A stretch of 34,198 nt of DNA from an uncultured Eubacteriales bacterium (lineage in GTDB: Bacteria; Bacillota; Clostridia; Monoglobales; Monoglobaceae): the NCBI GenBank assembly GCA_958352815.1, contig CATWQA010000022.1, forward strand, positions 1 to 34,198, in the 5' to 3' direction. Numbering within the stretch: position 1 is the stretch's first letter; each line of letters opens with the position of its first letter. The position numbers and the translations under genes are program-made. The notes beneath the pieces were generated by a model, which was not told where the DNA came from, did not search any database, and saw only the letters and a program-made list of their open reading frames with translations. Of the stretch, positions 16,433 through 23,578 are shown one piece after another.

Positions 16433-16673
16433 ACTTTACAACCTCGTTATATTCGTCCATATCATCAAAGCTGTCAGGTGTTAAATTCGATGGCACAACA
16501 ATCACTTCATCGAAAAGCCTTTCCGACATTTTCACGTTGCTGTGATTGCTGGACGTATCGCTGACATAAGTCTCGTCCGTGAGCTTCAACACGTAAGACA
16601 GCCCATTAAACTGGGCTTTATATGTCTTACCCTTTATCTCTTTAGTTACTGTATAAAATTTGTTGTTTGCCAT
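16362..16673 (-). CDS. Tail assembly chaperone (gpG-like)
   Basis: 103 aa between tail tube and tape measure genes, the position of tail assembly chaperones. The N-terminal half is beta-rich (YTVTKEIKGKTYKAQFNGLSYVLKL) and the C-terminal half helical and acidic, with VVPSNLTPDSFDDMDEYNEVVKFALQVAQGKF. The start ATG 16673 has AAAGG about 9 nt upstream; an ATG at 16682 abuts the site. A terminator hairpin (16691-16723) separates it from the highly expressed tube gene. The overlapping frame 16214-16432 provides a longer frameshift product. Confidence 0.8.
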   Translation of the reverse strand: MANNKFYTVTKEIKGKTYKAQFNGLSYVLKLTDETYVSDTSSNHSNVKMSERLFDEVIVVPSNLTPDSFDDMDEYNEVVKFALQVAQGKFRDSADTGTEKSKG

Positions 16674-16690
16674 ATTAATCATCCTTTCAT

Positions 16691-16723
16691 AAAATTAAAA
16701 CCGGCGTGTAATCCACACCGGTT
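16691..16723 (-). terminator. Intrinsic terminator after the tail tube gene
   Basis: 10-bp stem with one wobble (16699-16708 with 16714-16723) followed on the minus strand by TTTTAATTTT. It would reduce expression of the chaperone and downstream genes relative to sheath and tube. Confidence 0.75.
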
Positions 16724-16728
16724 ATATG

Positions 16729-17121
16729 CTAAACAGCTTTCTCATCGTAATCAAATACCTGGATTTCAAAGGTTCTGTCGCCGACTTCTGCCCCGTATTC
16801 CTTCTCGGGGTAATTTTTGATACGCGCCTGAGAACCGCCGCAGCGTTCGCCTAAATTCTTATTTGTGACATAACACGAGGCATATGTACCGTTGCGGGCA
16901 CAGTCAGTCAGATATGAATTTTGGGGGCTTGTCGCCTGTAAAGTAATTGAAATAGTGCCGAGAGGATTGTTTGTTGTATTTACAACAACATCACCCTGAG
17001 CTCCCACAGATGAAGTAAATAGCTCCTCATCTTTTGCACAAGTAATCATATCCTCGGAAAAGCCTGTGATATATACATTTCCAAAGGTTACAACAACATC
17101 TTTTGCGTCATATGTTTTCAT
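16729..17121 (-). CDS. Tail tube protein (DUF3277/XkdM-like)
   Basis: 130 aa directly after the sheath gene. It is beta-rich with DVVVTFGNVYITGFSEDMITCAKD at the start and LGTISITLQATSPQNSYL in the middle, a pattern of contractile-tail tube proteins of the DUF3277 type. It polymerises into the inner tube through which DNA passes. A strong RBS (AAAGGAG) lies 12 nt upstream. It is followed by a terminator, in keeping with a high-copy structural protein. Confidence 0.83.
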   Translation of the reverse strand: MKTYDAKDVVVTFGNVYITGFSEDMITCAKDEELFTSSVGAQGDVVVNTTNNPLGTISITLQATSPQNSYLTDCARNGTYASCYVTNKNLGERCGGSQARIKNYPEKEYGAEVGDRTFEIQVFDYDEKAV

Positions 17122-17142
17122 ATAGCTGCTATTCTCCTTTCA

Positions 17143-18204
17143 TTACCAAATTATCGACCCGTTTATATCTGCCTGATGAATTGCTCCTGCAAGCTCAAGT
17201 TTAAAGCTGCCGCCGGGATAGTAACGGTTTTTTATAGCTTCCTTATTTTGCTCCCTGATTTCAGCCTTGGTTGCAAAGGATGTACTGTAATTTCCTACTT
17301 TTTTGTTCTCCTCTGTCGGCGCTATCATGCCGTTATTAAAGGCAGTATCAAGTACACTTAACACTACATCTTCCATCTGCTCTATACCTGGGTCAGTATA
17401 CGGCACTTTAGGTTGCGTATTAAGCAGTGACTGCAAATTATATGCTACATTTTGCTTTATCCAGTCGCGGCTGTCCACCACGTCAATAAACTCACCGCTT
17501 GCCGTCTTGCCGTCAGTTGTTACAATATCGCCTGCTTTTGAAACAACAGTCAATGCGTGTCCTGTCTCATCGCTGCCGCTTATAGCTGCTATGCGTGCGT
17601 CGGAAAGTTTTAGAGCCGGTACCCCGGTTAAAATCATATTCTTGTATGTAAACTCGCCTGCATTATATGCTGCCGTCGCACCTACCAAAGCAGCTTCGGG
17701 GGTGTCCACCGTGTCATCATAGTACATAATAACTGTGCGGTTATTATCTTTTAAATCGCTGATAGCTGCGACCCACTGCGTTGTAAATTCGCTGTCCGAC
17801 AACGCATTTGCACCGTTAATACTGATAGATACAAAAAACATTTTATCATCTCTTGCTTCAATCCAGTCAGAAAAGCCTGTAACCGTATCCTTGTCGCCGA
17901 ATTCAACAACAATTGCCTGCCGCCAAGCCTCGTCTTTAAACTCTGAATATATATCGCAGATACTGTTCTTCGTTGTCTGTATTGCAAAATTCTTAGGCGG
18001 GTTATTCTGGCTTTTCAGCAGCTTCACCGCTTCATAAATTTTCATTTCGGGAGTAAATCCCAACTCCTCCAGGTCTTTTAAATTTGAGCAAACCGTAAAA
18101 GGTACCGATTTAGTCTGATTTCCTGCAAGCAAAAGAGGTACGCCGGTGCCTGCCGTACCGCTTACCTGCTCGGTTGTCAGATTTACCGTAATATCCAATG
18201 TCAT
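17143..18204 (-). CDS. Contractile tail sheath protein
   Basis: 353 aa. The N-terminus (MTLDITVNLTTEQVSG..VPLLLAGNQT) and the middle (FVSISINGANALSDSEFTTQW, then VIMYYDDT..PEAALVGATAAYNAGEFTYKNM) match sheath proteins of myovirus-type phages. The C-terminal part has the conserved SRDWIKQNVAYNLQSLLNT and EIREQNKEAIKNRYYPGGSF segments that knit the sheath. Its presence shows that the tail is contractile. Strong RBS AGGAGGAATAAAGC before the ATG. It is somewhat shorter than PBSX-type sheaths. Confidence 0.92.
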   Translation of the reverse strand: MTLDITVNLTTEQVSGTAGTGVPLLLAGNQTKSVPFTVCSNLKDLEELGFTPEMKIYEAVKLLKSQNNPPKNFAIQTTKNSICDIYSEFKDEAWRQAIVVEFGDKDTVTGFSDWIEARDDKMFFVSISINGANALSDSEFTTQWVAAISDLKDNNRTVIMYYDDTVDTPEAALVGATAAYNAGEFTYKNMILTGVPALKLSDARIAAISGSDETGHALTVVSKAGDIVTTDGKTASGEFIDVVDSRDWIKQNVAYNLQSLLNTQPKVPYTDPGIEQMEDVVLSVLDTAFNNGMIAPTEENKKVGNYSTSFATKAEIREQNKEAIKNRYYPGGSFKLELAGAIHQADINGSIIW

Positions 18205-18216
18205 GCTTTATTCCTC

Positions 18217-18690
18217 CTATTCTAAAATAATATTTGCGGTTTCAATTTCTCCCTCGTCAAGCTCTGAACGTTTAATCTCGTTCATCAGCCCAAAGGTTAC
18301 ATCAAAACCGCACCTGTACTCATATTCAGTTGTTAAAAAATTGTCTCTGCTTGTTATATCACCGAGCCGCACCACCGCAATTTCATCTTCCGCCAACACC
18401 TCATAGCAGCGGTCAAAAAAATCATGCGCTTTCTGGGATGTCTCCTGTGCCTCGTCAAGAGTCTGCGCCTGCGATGTTATACTCCATATTTGCTTTACGG
18501 GCTTGCGGTCAAAACCGTCGCTATACCGTCCGTATGTACCGTTATTTGCTGTCATAGGCGTGGTAATTGTAAATGAAATATACGGATAGGGCGGTATATG
18601 TGCCGCCTGGTTTGCCAATACAACCTCAACCCCTGTATGCGCCTTTAGAAGATTGACGATTGTGTCACGTTTTTTCTTATATTCAATCAT
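18217..18690 (-). CDS. Tail terminator / neck protein (gp12-like)
   Basis: 157 aa with alpha/beta pattern: N-terminal helix (KKKRDTIVNLLKAHTGVEVV), then HIPPYPYISFTITTP and a long helix with TLDEAQETSQKAHDFFDRCY, ending in a beta strand with YEYRCGFDVTFG. This matches the tail-terminator family that caps the tube below the neck. It sits between head completion and sheath genes. The start overlaps the upstream stop (ATGA). The stop codon is TAG, showing that this phage uses amber as a normal terminator. Confidence 0.8.
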   Translation of the reverse strand: MIEYKKKRDTIVNLLKAHTGVEVVLANQAAHIPPYPYISFTITTPMTANNGTYGRYSDGFDRKPVKQIWSITSQAQTLDEAQETSQKAHDFFDRCYEVLAEDEIAVVRLGDITSRDNFLTTEYEYRCGFDVTFGLMNEIKRSELDEGEIETANIILE

Positions 18691-19034
18691 ATATCCGCCT
18701 CTTTTCTGAGTAAATAATGATATGCGTCCGCATAGTCGGAGTAATCTGTTTCTTCTTCTATGCTGTAGGTACAGCCCTTATATATAACCTTGCCGCCGAG
18801 CAGCGCATTATCAATCTGAGTGACTGTGTAAAGCTCCTTGTCCTGGGCTGAATAATTACCCCCGGGCTGATAGACCTTGCGCATACTCATCGGCACAATA
18901 GCGCCTCTCATCTTAATTTGTTCACCCTCACCATCAACATATATACCGCCCTCATATTTGCCCTCGGACGGCGCAATAAGGACAAAATCCACGCTGTACT
19001 TGTCTATCAGCCTCTTAAAGTTATATAGCTTCAT
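18687..19034 (-). CDS. Head closure / neck protein
   Basis: 115 aa, between the virion-morphogenesis-like protein and the tail terminator. Beta-rich, with GAIVPMSMRKVYQPGG and LYTVTQIDNALLGGKVIYKGCTYSIEEE, resembling small head-tail stopper proteins. The family is not certain; position argues for a ring in the neck. RBS GGAG 8 nt before ATG. Confidence 0.65.
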   Translation of the reverse strand: MKLYNFKRLIDKYSVDFVLIAPSEGKYEGGIYVDGEGEQIKMRGAIVPMSMRKVYQPGGNYSAQDKELYTVTQIDNALLGGKVIYKGCTYSIEEETDYSDYADAYHYLLRKEADI

Positions 19035-19039
19035 CTTTA

Positions 19040-19642
19040 TTACTCCACTCTGTAGTTTATTGCTCCTATCATATCACCTGTATTTACAAGTGGATTGGTC
19101 TTGCTTGGCGCAGCGGCTAATGTTATAGACGATTTTGGCGGGGTTTTCAGGTCGCGCGCATACTTTTTAATCCTGTCAGCCAATAATTGACCTATTGCAT
19201 TACAATACTCATCAACTGACATTGCACCACTGCCTAAACTTTTCTGCAGTCGTTCACACTTCGTGATAACTTCGTCAATATTTTCATCGTGCCCCGCACG
19301 CAAAAAAGAACGCTCGGGGATATGTACGGATTTAGTGAGCCAAAAAAGGCATTCGATTTTTTCCTTCCCCACCTCTCTTGCAAGAAATTTTTCGCCGCTT
19401 TTTCCCTCTATAAAGAACAAGTCATTAAAGTCCCTTGCTCTTTTTCCAAAGGATTTTTTACTGCAAGGGATTGTAAGGTATCTGCTGTTTTTAGCCGTTA
19501 TATTACAACCGTACTCATGAACGCCGGCGATATAAGCCTGCTCGCCGAAAACTCCAACCTGTATCTTTTTGCCGTTAAGAGCGGCGTATGTTTTCTGCAT
19601 TTTTGGTATATCATTTTTGACGGTTCTTATTTTAACGCCCAT
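19040..19642 (-). CDS. HK97 gp10 / virion morphogenesis-like neck protein
   Basis: 200 aa. The pattern IQVGVFGEQAYIAGVHEYGCNI (about 25-46), with a later IPERSFLRAGHDENIDEVI (about 107-125), is typical of gp10/gpG-type tail-completion proteins, which contain 'A..HE.G' and 'R.F.R' motifs. The C-terminus ends in NPLVNTGDMIGAINYRVE, also typical ('L..TG.M..SI.'). The start is placed at ATG 19642, with GGGAGG 7 nt upstream. The frame is open much further upstream, but that part overlaps the connector gene and is not needed. Confidence 0.82.
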   Translation of the reverse strand: MGVKIRTVKNDIPKMQKTYAALNGKKIQVGVFGEQAYIAGVHEYGCNITAKNSRYLTIPCSKKSFGKRARDFNDLFFIEGKSGEKFLAREVGKEKIECLFWLTKSVHIPERSFLRAGHDENIDEVITKCERLQKSLGSGAMSVDEYCNAIGQLLADRIKKYARDLKTPPKSSITLAAAPSKTNPLVNTGDMIGAINYRVE

Positions 19643-19997
19643 ATACATACCTCCCAATCCTCGGGGCACATTTAAACTGTGATACAACATACTGCCCGCA
19701 TAAGCCGCAGAGCAGATTATAAAACAGTGTGTTTTTATCGCCTGTTTCAAAGCTCTGCGACATTCCTCCCAGGCTTTCGCTTGTAACGCCGCTGTCCTTG
19801 CTCATAATCTCGTTGTACTTAACGACAAACAATTTCACGCAGGACGGCAGGGCGGCTATGCTTGCAATATCCGTTAATTCAAACTCCAAATTGGTGTTTG
19901 CCTTAACATATTCCAGTGCGCTCTCTACGGTCAACACTGTTGTTTCGTCTGCGCCGTCAATGATTATTCCGCAGCTTTTCAAGTCTTCCGCCGTCAT
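19632..19997 (-). CDS. Head-tail connector / adaptor (gp6-like)
   Basis: 121 aa, mostly helical. It begins with a DLKSCGIII segment and has TVESALEYVKANTNLEF and ALPSCVKLFVVKYNEIMSKD, fitting the small helical adaptor ring below the portal (gp6/gp15-like). It is followed by an 11-nt overlap with the next neck gene. The C-terminus is basic and aromatic (PRIGRYVYGR). Confidence 0.75.
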   Translation of the reverse strand: MTAEDLKSCGIIIDGADETTVLTVESALEYVKANTNLEFELTDIASIAALPSCVKLFVVKYNEIMSKDSGVTSESLGGMSQSFETGDKNTLFYNLLCGLCGQYVVSQFKCAPRIGRYVYGR

Positions 19998-20002
19998 AGC
20001 CC

Positions 20003-20146
20003 TTACGCTTCCTTTTTTGCGGTGCGTTTTACTGCCTTAGAAGTATTTTCGGTGTTTGCTTCCTTTTCATCAACGGAAACCTCTGTGTTGGGCGGGTAGA
20101 TTTTGCCGTTTACCTTAACGGCATAGGGATATGTAACAGTTGCCAT
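20003..20146 (-). CDS. Small basic-tailed protein after the major capsid gene
   Basis: 47 aa starting at ATG 20146, with GGAGGTGG about 8 nt upstream inside the end of the capsid gene. The N-terminal part is beta-like (MATVTYPYAVKVNGKIYPPN) and the C-terminus is charged and Lys-rich (KAVKRTAKKEA). Short proteins of this kind are common between capsid and connector genes; role unknown. The longer frame upstream of 20146 overlaps the capsid gene and lacks an RBS. Confidence 0.65.
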   Translation of the reverse strand: MATVTYPYAVKVNGKIYPPNTEVSVDEKEANTENTSKAVKRTAKKEA

Positions 20147-20147
20147 A

Positions 20148-21230
20148 CTAAGCCACCTCCAATACGTAGATATTATCCATTCCCTCAAAGGAGGGCAGGA
20201 CGATTTCAGACACTGTTGTTTTCGTGTTCACAGGGTCTGTTGTTGTAGTAACCGTAACCGCAACGCCTGTGTTTACAATTGAAACGTCAGCATTGACGTC
20301 CGCCATAAGCGTTCTCTCCTCCGGGGTCGTGCCGTAGTAGGTCTTTCCGATTGAGCCGTTGGGAAGCAGGGTAACCAGATTATCAGGATAAAAAGCCTTT
20401 GTTGTGCCGCTTTCGTCTCTGAACTTCTTTGTATAAACCACAATCTTAATATTGAGCTCTTCCTCTATATACTCCTGAACCTTTTTTGAAGTGTAGTTCA
20501 CGTTGGCGGTCACGTTCTGAGCCAGTATTCCGCTTCTGACCTTTTCGCTGTTCTTCAGCAGCTTAAAAGTTGCCTTTGACATCAGAGCGATTTCAGGGCG
20601 TGTTCCCGATACCTGTTCCTGTGCGTCAAGAGCTTCCTCCAAATCTTTCATGGGGTCGCAGGTCGATGAAGCCGACCATTTATCTGTGGTGCCTACAATC
20701 TGCATATAATGCTCTGTTTTCCATGAGCCGTCAGGGTCGTAGTTGTATGTATAATTAACGGGCTTGCCCTCTGTATCTGCCGCAACAATGCTGATACCTA
20801 TCTTGCCGCTGACCGGTGCCAAAAGCTGCATTCTCATACGCTCGGGAACAACATCTGCGCCGTCAACAAGAGTTGCCGTGTCATCGTAAATACGCTCAAG
20901 GACCTGCGCCGCATAGGGGTCGTTGCTGTCCTGAACTCTCATAATCTCCTGTTCGTCCGCCTCTTTTACGAGCATACTCTCACGGAAAAACGCCATCTGT
21001 GTTTCAGACAGCTGTACTCCCACACGGTCTCTAAACCTTGATTTGCTGTCAAAATTCGAGGGCGCAAGAGATACGGGAAGTCCCTTATATCCCTTAATCC
21101 ATTTGAGGTCAAGCCCCTGTTTTTTTGCCGCCGGGAACAGACCCGCACCAAAGTAGGGTATCTTATTTGAGGCGGCTTCTGTGTAGTTTGCCGCTATGCT
21201 TTCAGCTGTAAAAATGTCTCTAAGTTTCAT
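20148..21230 (-). CDS. Major capsid protein (gpE-like family)
   Basis: 360 aa. The N-terminus (MKLRDIFTAESIAANYTEAASNKIPYFG) and LFPAAKKQGLDLKWIKGYKGLPVSLAPSNFDSKSRFRDR (about 32-70) match the Phage_cap_E family with an HK97 fold. GTRPEIALMSKATFKLL and the C-terminal NADVSIVNTGVAV also fit. It follows scaffold and decoration genes. Strong RBS (AAGGAG). It ends in TAG, which argues against a general reassignment of amber codons in this phage. Confidence 0.92.
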   Translation of the reverse strand: MKLRDIFTAESIAANYTEAASNKIPYFGAGLFPAAKKQGLDLKWIKGYKGLPVSLAPSNFDSKSRFRDRVGVQLSETQMAFFRESMLVKEADEQEIMRVQDSNDPYAAQVLERIYDDTATLVDGADVVPERMRMQLLAPVSGKIGISIVAADTEGKPVNYTYNYDPDGSWKTEHYMQIVGTTDKWSASSTCDPMKDLEEALDAQEQVSGTRPEIALMSKATFKLLKNSEKVRSGILAQNVTANVNYTSKKVQEYIEEELNIKIVVYTKKFRDESGTTKAFYPDNLVTLLPNGSIGKTYYGTTPEERTLMADVNADVSIVNTGVAVTVTTTTDPVNTKTTVSEIVLPSFEGMDNIYVLEVA

Positions 21231-21243
21231 TCGTCATCACTCC

Positions 21244-21570
21244 TTATATAAATTTAATCATGTTGAGAACGGTTTTTGCGCCTGCCGTAGTAGTGCCCGA
21301 TGAGGTTGTGTCCTCCGAGGGTGCCGCCGGCAGCTTGCTTGTCTCGATAAAGCCGTGTATAACAATTGTTCCGTTGGGGTTTTCGGCCTTAACGACATCG
21401 GTCAGCAAAACGCCTATCGCCGTTTTATCATTTGCCGGTATAATGGTTCCTGCGGGGATTATGCCGTCTGAATTGGCATTAATGTTTGAACAGTCATACG
21501 GTATCGCTACAAAATGGTCGTTTGCAAGAATGTTCTTGTCTCCTGCAACGGTTGAACTTGTGAACTTCAT
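21244..21570 (-). CDS. Putative capsid decoration protein
   Basis: 108 aa between scaffold and major capsid, the site of head decoration proteins. It is beta-rich, with IPAGTIIPANDKTAIGVLLTDVVKAENPNGTIVIHGFIE, which resembles the 'PAG..V..........GI.L.DV......G.V...G' pattern of gpD-like trimeric decorations. A Ser/Thr-rich linker (EDTTSSGTTTAG) precedes a short C-terminal helix. Family assigned by pattern and place only. Confidence 0.65.
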   Translation of the reverse strand: MKFTSSTVAGDKNILANDHFVAIPYDCSNINANSDGIIPAGTIIPANDKTAIGVLLTDVVKAENPNGTIVIHGFIETSKLPAAPSEDTTSSGTTTAGAKTVLNMIKFI

Positions 21571-21572
21571 TA

Positions 21573-22268
21573 CTACTCTTTACCTCCTGTATAATAATTT
21601 AAAATGCTTTTAGCCTGTTTGTTTACAGCAGCCGCTTTTTTGCCTGCGTCAATTGCCGCTGTATTTTTATTGGTGTCTTTCGCTCCGTTATAGTTTGAGC
21701 TTCCGGGCTGCCTGCCGTTAGCGGCAAACGCTTTATTTACCTGGGTTTCAACGAGCTTTTTTACAAGGGTGTCAAGGGTTGTCACTTTGCCGTCAATCCC
21801 CTTTTCATCATCAGCCATAACCAAATCAATCAACCCTAATGCTGTCTCTGAACCGTCATCAAGCCCTGCGGCTTTAATCTTGCTAAGGGCATACATACGG
21901 TTTTTCTCGGTCTTAACCTCTGCTTCCCGCTCGTTGAGCTTTCTTTCCCTGTCTGCAAGCTCCGCTTCTTTCAGCTCGTCATCTGTCATTTTTGATTTTT
22001 GCAGGTTTTCAAGCTGGGTTCTCAGCTGCTTATTGTCGTTGCCCAGCTTGTTTGTAGCCCTGTCGATTTCAGACTGAATAAATCGCTGAAATTCGGGATT
22101 GTTGTAATCAAAGCCTGTGCTTGACTGCTGTTGCTGCTGATTTTTGTCCTTTTCTTCGCTTGTCTGCTGCTGTGTACCGCCGTTTGTGTTGGTGTTTTCC
22201 GGGCTCTGGGAACCCTGATTGGTTCCTGTTCCTGTTCCTGTTCCGTTACCTGCTGTGTTTTCAGCCAT
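21573..22268 (-). CDS. Capsid scaffolding protein (DUF4355-like)
   Basis: 231 aa. The first ~75 residues are low-complexity (NGTGTGTGTNQG, then Q-rich). Residues about 85-150 form a long charged coiled coil (LENLQKSKMTDDELKEAELADRERKLNEREAE in pieces). The C-terminus holds AFAANGRQPGS and a short helix that should bind capsid subunits. This is the layout of DUF4355 scaffolds, which template procapsid assembly and are then lost. The start ATG 22268 has AAAGGAGG 8 nt upstream; an upstream TTG at 22340 has no RBS. Confidence 0.87.
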   Translation of the reverse strand: MAENTAGNGTGTGTGTNQGSQSPENTNTNGGTQQQTSEEKDKNQQQQQSSTGFDYNNPEFQRFIQSEIDRATNKLGNDNKQLRTQLENLQKSKMTDDELKEAELADRERKLNEREAEVKTEKNRMYALSKIKAAGLDDGSETALGLIDLVMADDEKGIDGKVTTLDTLVKKLVETQVNKAFAANGRQPGSSNYNGAKDTNKNTAAIDAGKKAAAVNKQAKSILNYYTGGKE

Positions 22269-22378
22269 TAATAAAACCTCCTTTGAGTTAGTCCGCCTGT
22301 GCGAACTTCCACATAATATTTTTTTGAGTTCAACAGCCAAGTCCCACGCAGTCCGAGTTACTTAGCTATTGCCCACTA

Positions 22379-22454
22379 TGGTGCGGTTGGGGGGATTTGA
22401 ACCCCCTGCCTGCGGATTAAAAGTCCTCTGCTCTGCCAATTGAGCTACAACCGC
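22379..22454 (-). tRNA. tRNA-Lys (anticodon TTT), CCA encoded
   Basis: Read on the minus strand: a 7-bp acceptor stem (GCGGTTG with CAACCGC), a D-arm with AGCTCAATTGGCAGAGC, anticodon loop CTTTTAA, T-arm GGGGG-TTCAAAT-CCCCC, discriminator A and an encoded CCA at 22379-22381. The anticodon stem has one mismatch (A28-G42). It starts right after the T-tract of a terminator and lies about 110 nt before the scaffold gene. It decodes AAA/AAG and might support late translation. It is not an amber suppressor. Confidence 0.9.
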
Positions 22455-22455
22455 A

Positions 22456-22480
22456 TAAAAAAGCACGCCCTAAGACGTGC
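22456..22480 (-). terminator. Intrinsic terminator directly before the tRNA
   Basis: On the minus strand a 7-bp stem (GCACGTC with GGGCGTGC, one wobble) is followed by six T (22462-22457 region). It ends the zinc-ribbon gene's transcript, with the tRNA 5' end immediately beyond. The tRNA and capsid genes must therefore depend on read-through or a promoter that I cannot identify. Confidence 0.75.
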
Positions 22481-22522
22481 CTGTGCATTTCTATACTGCC
22501 CGCAATGGGGCTTTGTATTAGC

Positions 22523-22729
22523 TTATAAATTTCGTTCCTTTGCATATGTAGTAAGCGCACCGCAATATGCGCAATATATATCATCATCCGCATAAGTGCG
22601 TTCAGAACACAGAGTTGTCCTCTTTTCGGAACACTCGTTAAGTGGTTTTTCAAGCATAACACCGCATTTTGAACAGTAGTTTGCAAGCTCTGTATATTCC
22701 CGCCCGCAGGTAGGACATACCTTATACAT
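22523..22729 (-). CDS. Small double zinc-ribbon protein
   Basis: 68 aa with a clear zinc ribbon: Cys5-x2-Cys8 and Cys19-x2-Cys22 (CPTCG..CSKCG). A second CxxC at 53-56 (CAYCG), with Cys33/Cys41 as possible partners, suggests a second site. RBS GGGAGGTG precedes the ATG. It lies between two terminators in the head module and just upstream of the tRNA. Function unknown; zinc ribbons of this size bind nucleic acid or protein. A longer overlapping frame on the same strand runs into the tRNA and is not a gene. Confidence 0.72.
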   Translation of the reverse strand: MYKVCPTCGREYTELANYCSKCGVMLEKPLNECSEKRTTLCSERTYADDDIYCAYCGALTTYAKERNL

Positions 22730-22745
22730 TCAAATTCACCTCCCA

Positions 22746-22776
22746 AAACAAAAAAGCACGTCCTAAGACATGCTTT
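22746..22776 (-). terminator. Intrinsic terminator after the YjcQ-like gene
   Basis: 10-bp stem with one wobble (22753-22762 with 22767-22776, 4-nt loop) followed by TTTTTTGTTTT on the minus strand. Its loop and stem sequence resemble the hairpin at 22456-22480. Confidence 0.8.
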
Positions 22777-22788
22777 AGATTATTAAGT

Positions 22789-23109
22789 TTATGCGCCCGG
22801 CATAATAGCCTTTTTACCCTTTGCTATGTTGGCGGCTTCTCTCATCAATGGGTTTTTGTTTAAATACTTTAAACCCTTTGGGGTAATTCGTGGCGTGCTA
22901 ACCGATAAAACAACCTCACCTTGCGCCCCGCTCTTTATTGCAATGCCTATTACGTACTCAATAGCTGTAAGCATTTCAATTACGGAGTTCCAGCGATTTT
23001 GTGAAATACCGAGCCTTTCGGGGGAAATAAAGTCCATATCCACCTCATCATAATCCATAGCCGTTTCAAGGTACTTGAGTATTTTATAAATGATATTGAA
23101 ATTATTCAT
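22789..23109 (-). CDS. YjcQ-family winged-helix protein
   Basis: 106 aa. The start MNNFNIIYKILKYLETAMDYDEVDMDFISPERLGISQNRW, in pieces, and the later RITPKGLKYLNKNPLMREAANIAK match the YjcQ family, a small winged-helix-like protein common in Firmicutes prophages. The fold suggests DNA or RNA binding; the role is unknown. The AGGAGG site lies 12 nt before the chosen ATG 23109 and almost touches ATG 23121, so the start is uncertain by four codons. It is closely packed with the preceding small gene. Confidence 0.78.
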   Translation of the reverse strand: MNNFNIIYKILKYLETAMDYDEVDMDFISPERLGISQNRWNSVIEMLTAIEYVIGIAIKSGAQGEVVLSVSTPRITPKGLKYLNKNPLMREAANIAKGKKAIMPGA

Positions 23110-23111
23110 GT

Positions 23112-23327
23112 TTAGTCGCATACCTCCTGCTTAAAGTTTAACGCAAACAACGACTGCGGAATTTCTATCCACACATCATCGCTAAACACATTCATCTCAC
23201 ATATGCGTACCTTTGATTTCTGCGGGAGGTCGTCGTATTCAAACCCGCATATTTTCCACCGACTACCCTTTTCAATGGCAAATAATCCGATTTCTATGCG
23301 CTCTGTACACTCAAATACATCATTCAT
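23112..23327 (-). CDS. Hypothetical small phage protein
   Basis: 71 aa, start ATG 23327 with AGAGGTG 6 nt upstream; a GTG nine bases earlier overlaps that RBS. It is beta-rich: FECTERIEIGLFAIEKGSRWKICGFEY, then DDVWIEIPQSLFALNF. The 'F..L......F' end is like small prophage proteins that pack against a beta sheet. It overlaps or touches the YjcQ-like gene. No family recognised. It lies close to the MuF toxin-like gene and is one candidate for an immunity protein, without direct support. Confidence 0.6.
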   Translation of the reverse strand: MNDVFECTERIEIGLFAIEKGSRWKICGFEYDDLPQKSKVRICEMNVFSDDVWIEIPQSLFALNFKQEVCD

Positions 23328-23368
23328 TGTAATCACCTCTTAATATGCGTATTTCCCTAAAACATGCA

Positions 23369-23400
23369 CGAAAAAGCACCTACCAAAACGGCAGGTGCTT
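23369..23400 (-). terminator. Intrinsic terminator in the small-gene cluster
   Basis: 11-bp stem with one wobble (23374-23384 with 23390-23400, 5-nt loop) followed by a T-run on the minus strand. It ends the portal-MuF transcript after the 53-aa gene. Confidence 0.82.
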
Positions 23401-23410
23401 AAATGCTATG

Positions 23411-23572
23411 TTACAACATCAAATCTCCCCACGGAGGCGGGTTTTTCTCTCTTTCTTCTCTTTTCTTCTTCGCTATTTCTTTGAGTTCTTTATGAGCTTT
23501 ACGCTTTTCCTCTCCAGTGCCCTCATCAATTATTTTCCATAATTCTAATACTCTGTCGCTCGGCATCATCAT
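23411..23572 (-). CDS. Small charged protein coupled to the MuF gene
   Basis: 53 aa. It begins with three consecutive ATG codons (23572, 23569, 23566), and AGGAGA from the end of the MuF gene lies about 6 nt upstream of the first. Its start is only 4 nt beyond the MuF stop codon, so it is probably translated by coupling. The protein is a single charged helix (KRKAHKELKEIAKKKREERE) ending in NPPPWGDLML. It has no known family to my eye. It is immediately downstream of a toxin-like gene, so an immunity, chaperone or head role are all possible. Confidence 0.62.
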   Translation of the reverse strand: MMMPSDRVLELWKIIDEGTGEEKRKAHKELKEIAKKKREEREKNPPPWGDLML

Positions 23573-23578
23573 GTCTCA

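Noticed and set aside
22269..22378. Possible second tRNA or riboswitch between tRNA-Lys and the scaffold gene
   Set aside because: Only weak partial stems; no T-arm or anticodon arm could be built.
22417..22746. 109-codon frame overlapping the zinc-ribbon gene
   Set aside because: It runs into the tRNA and terminator and lacks the Cys motifs and an RBS.
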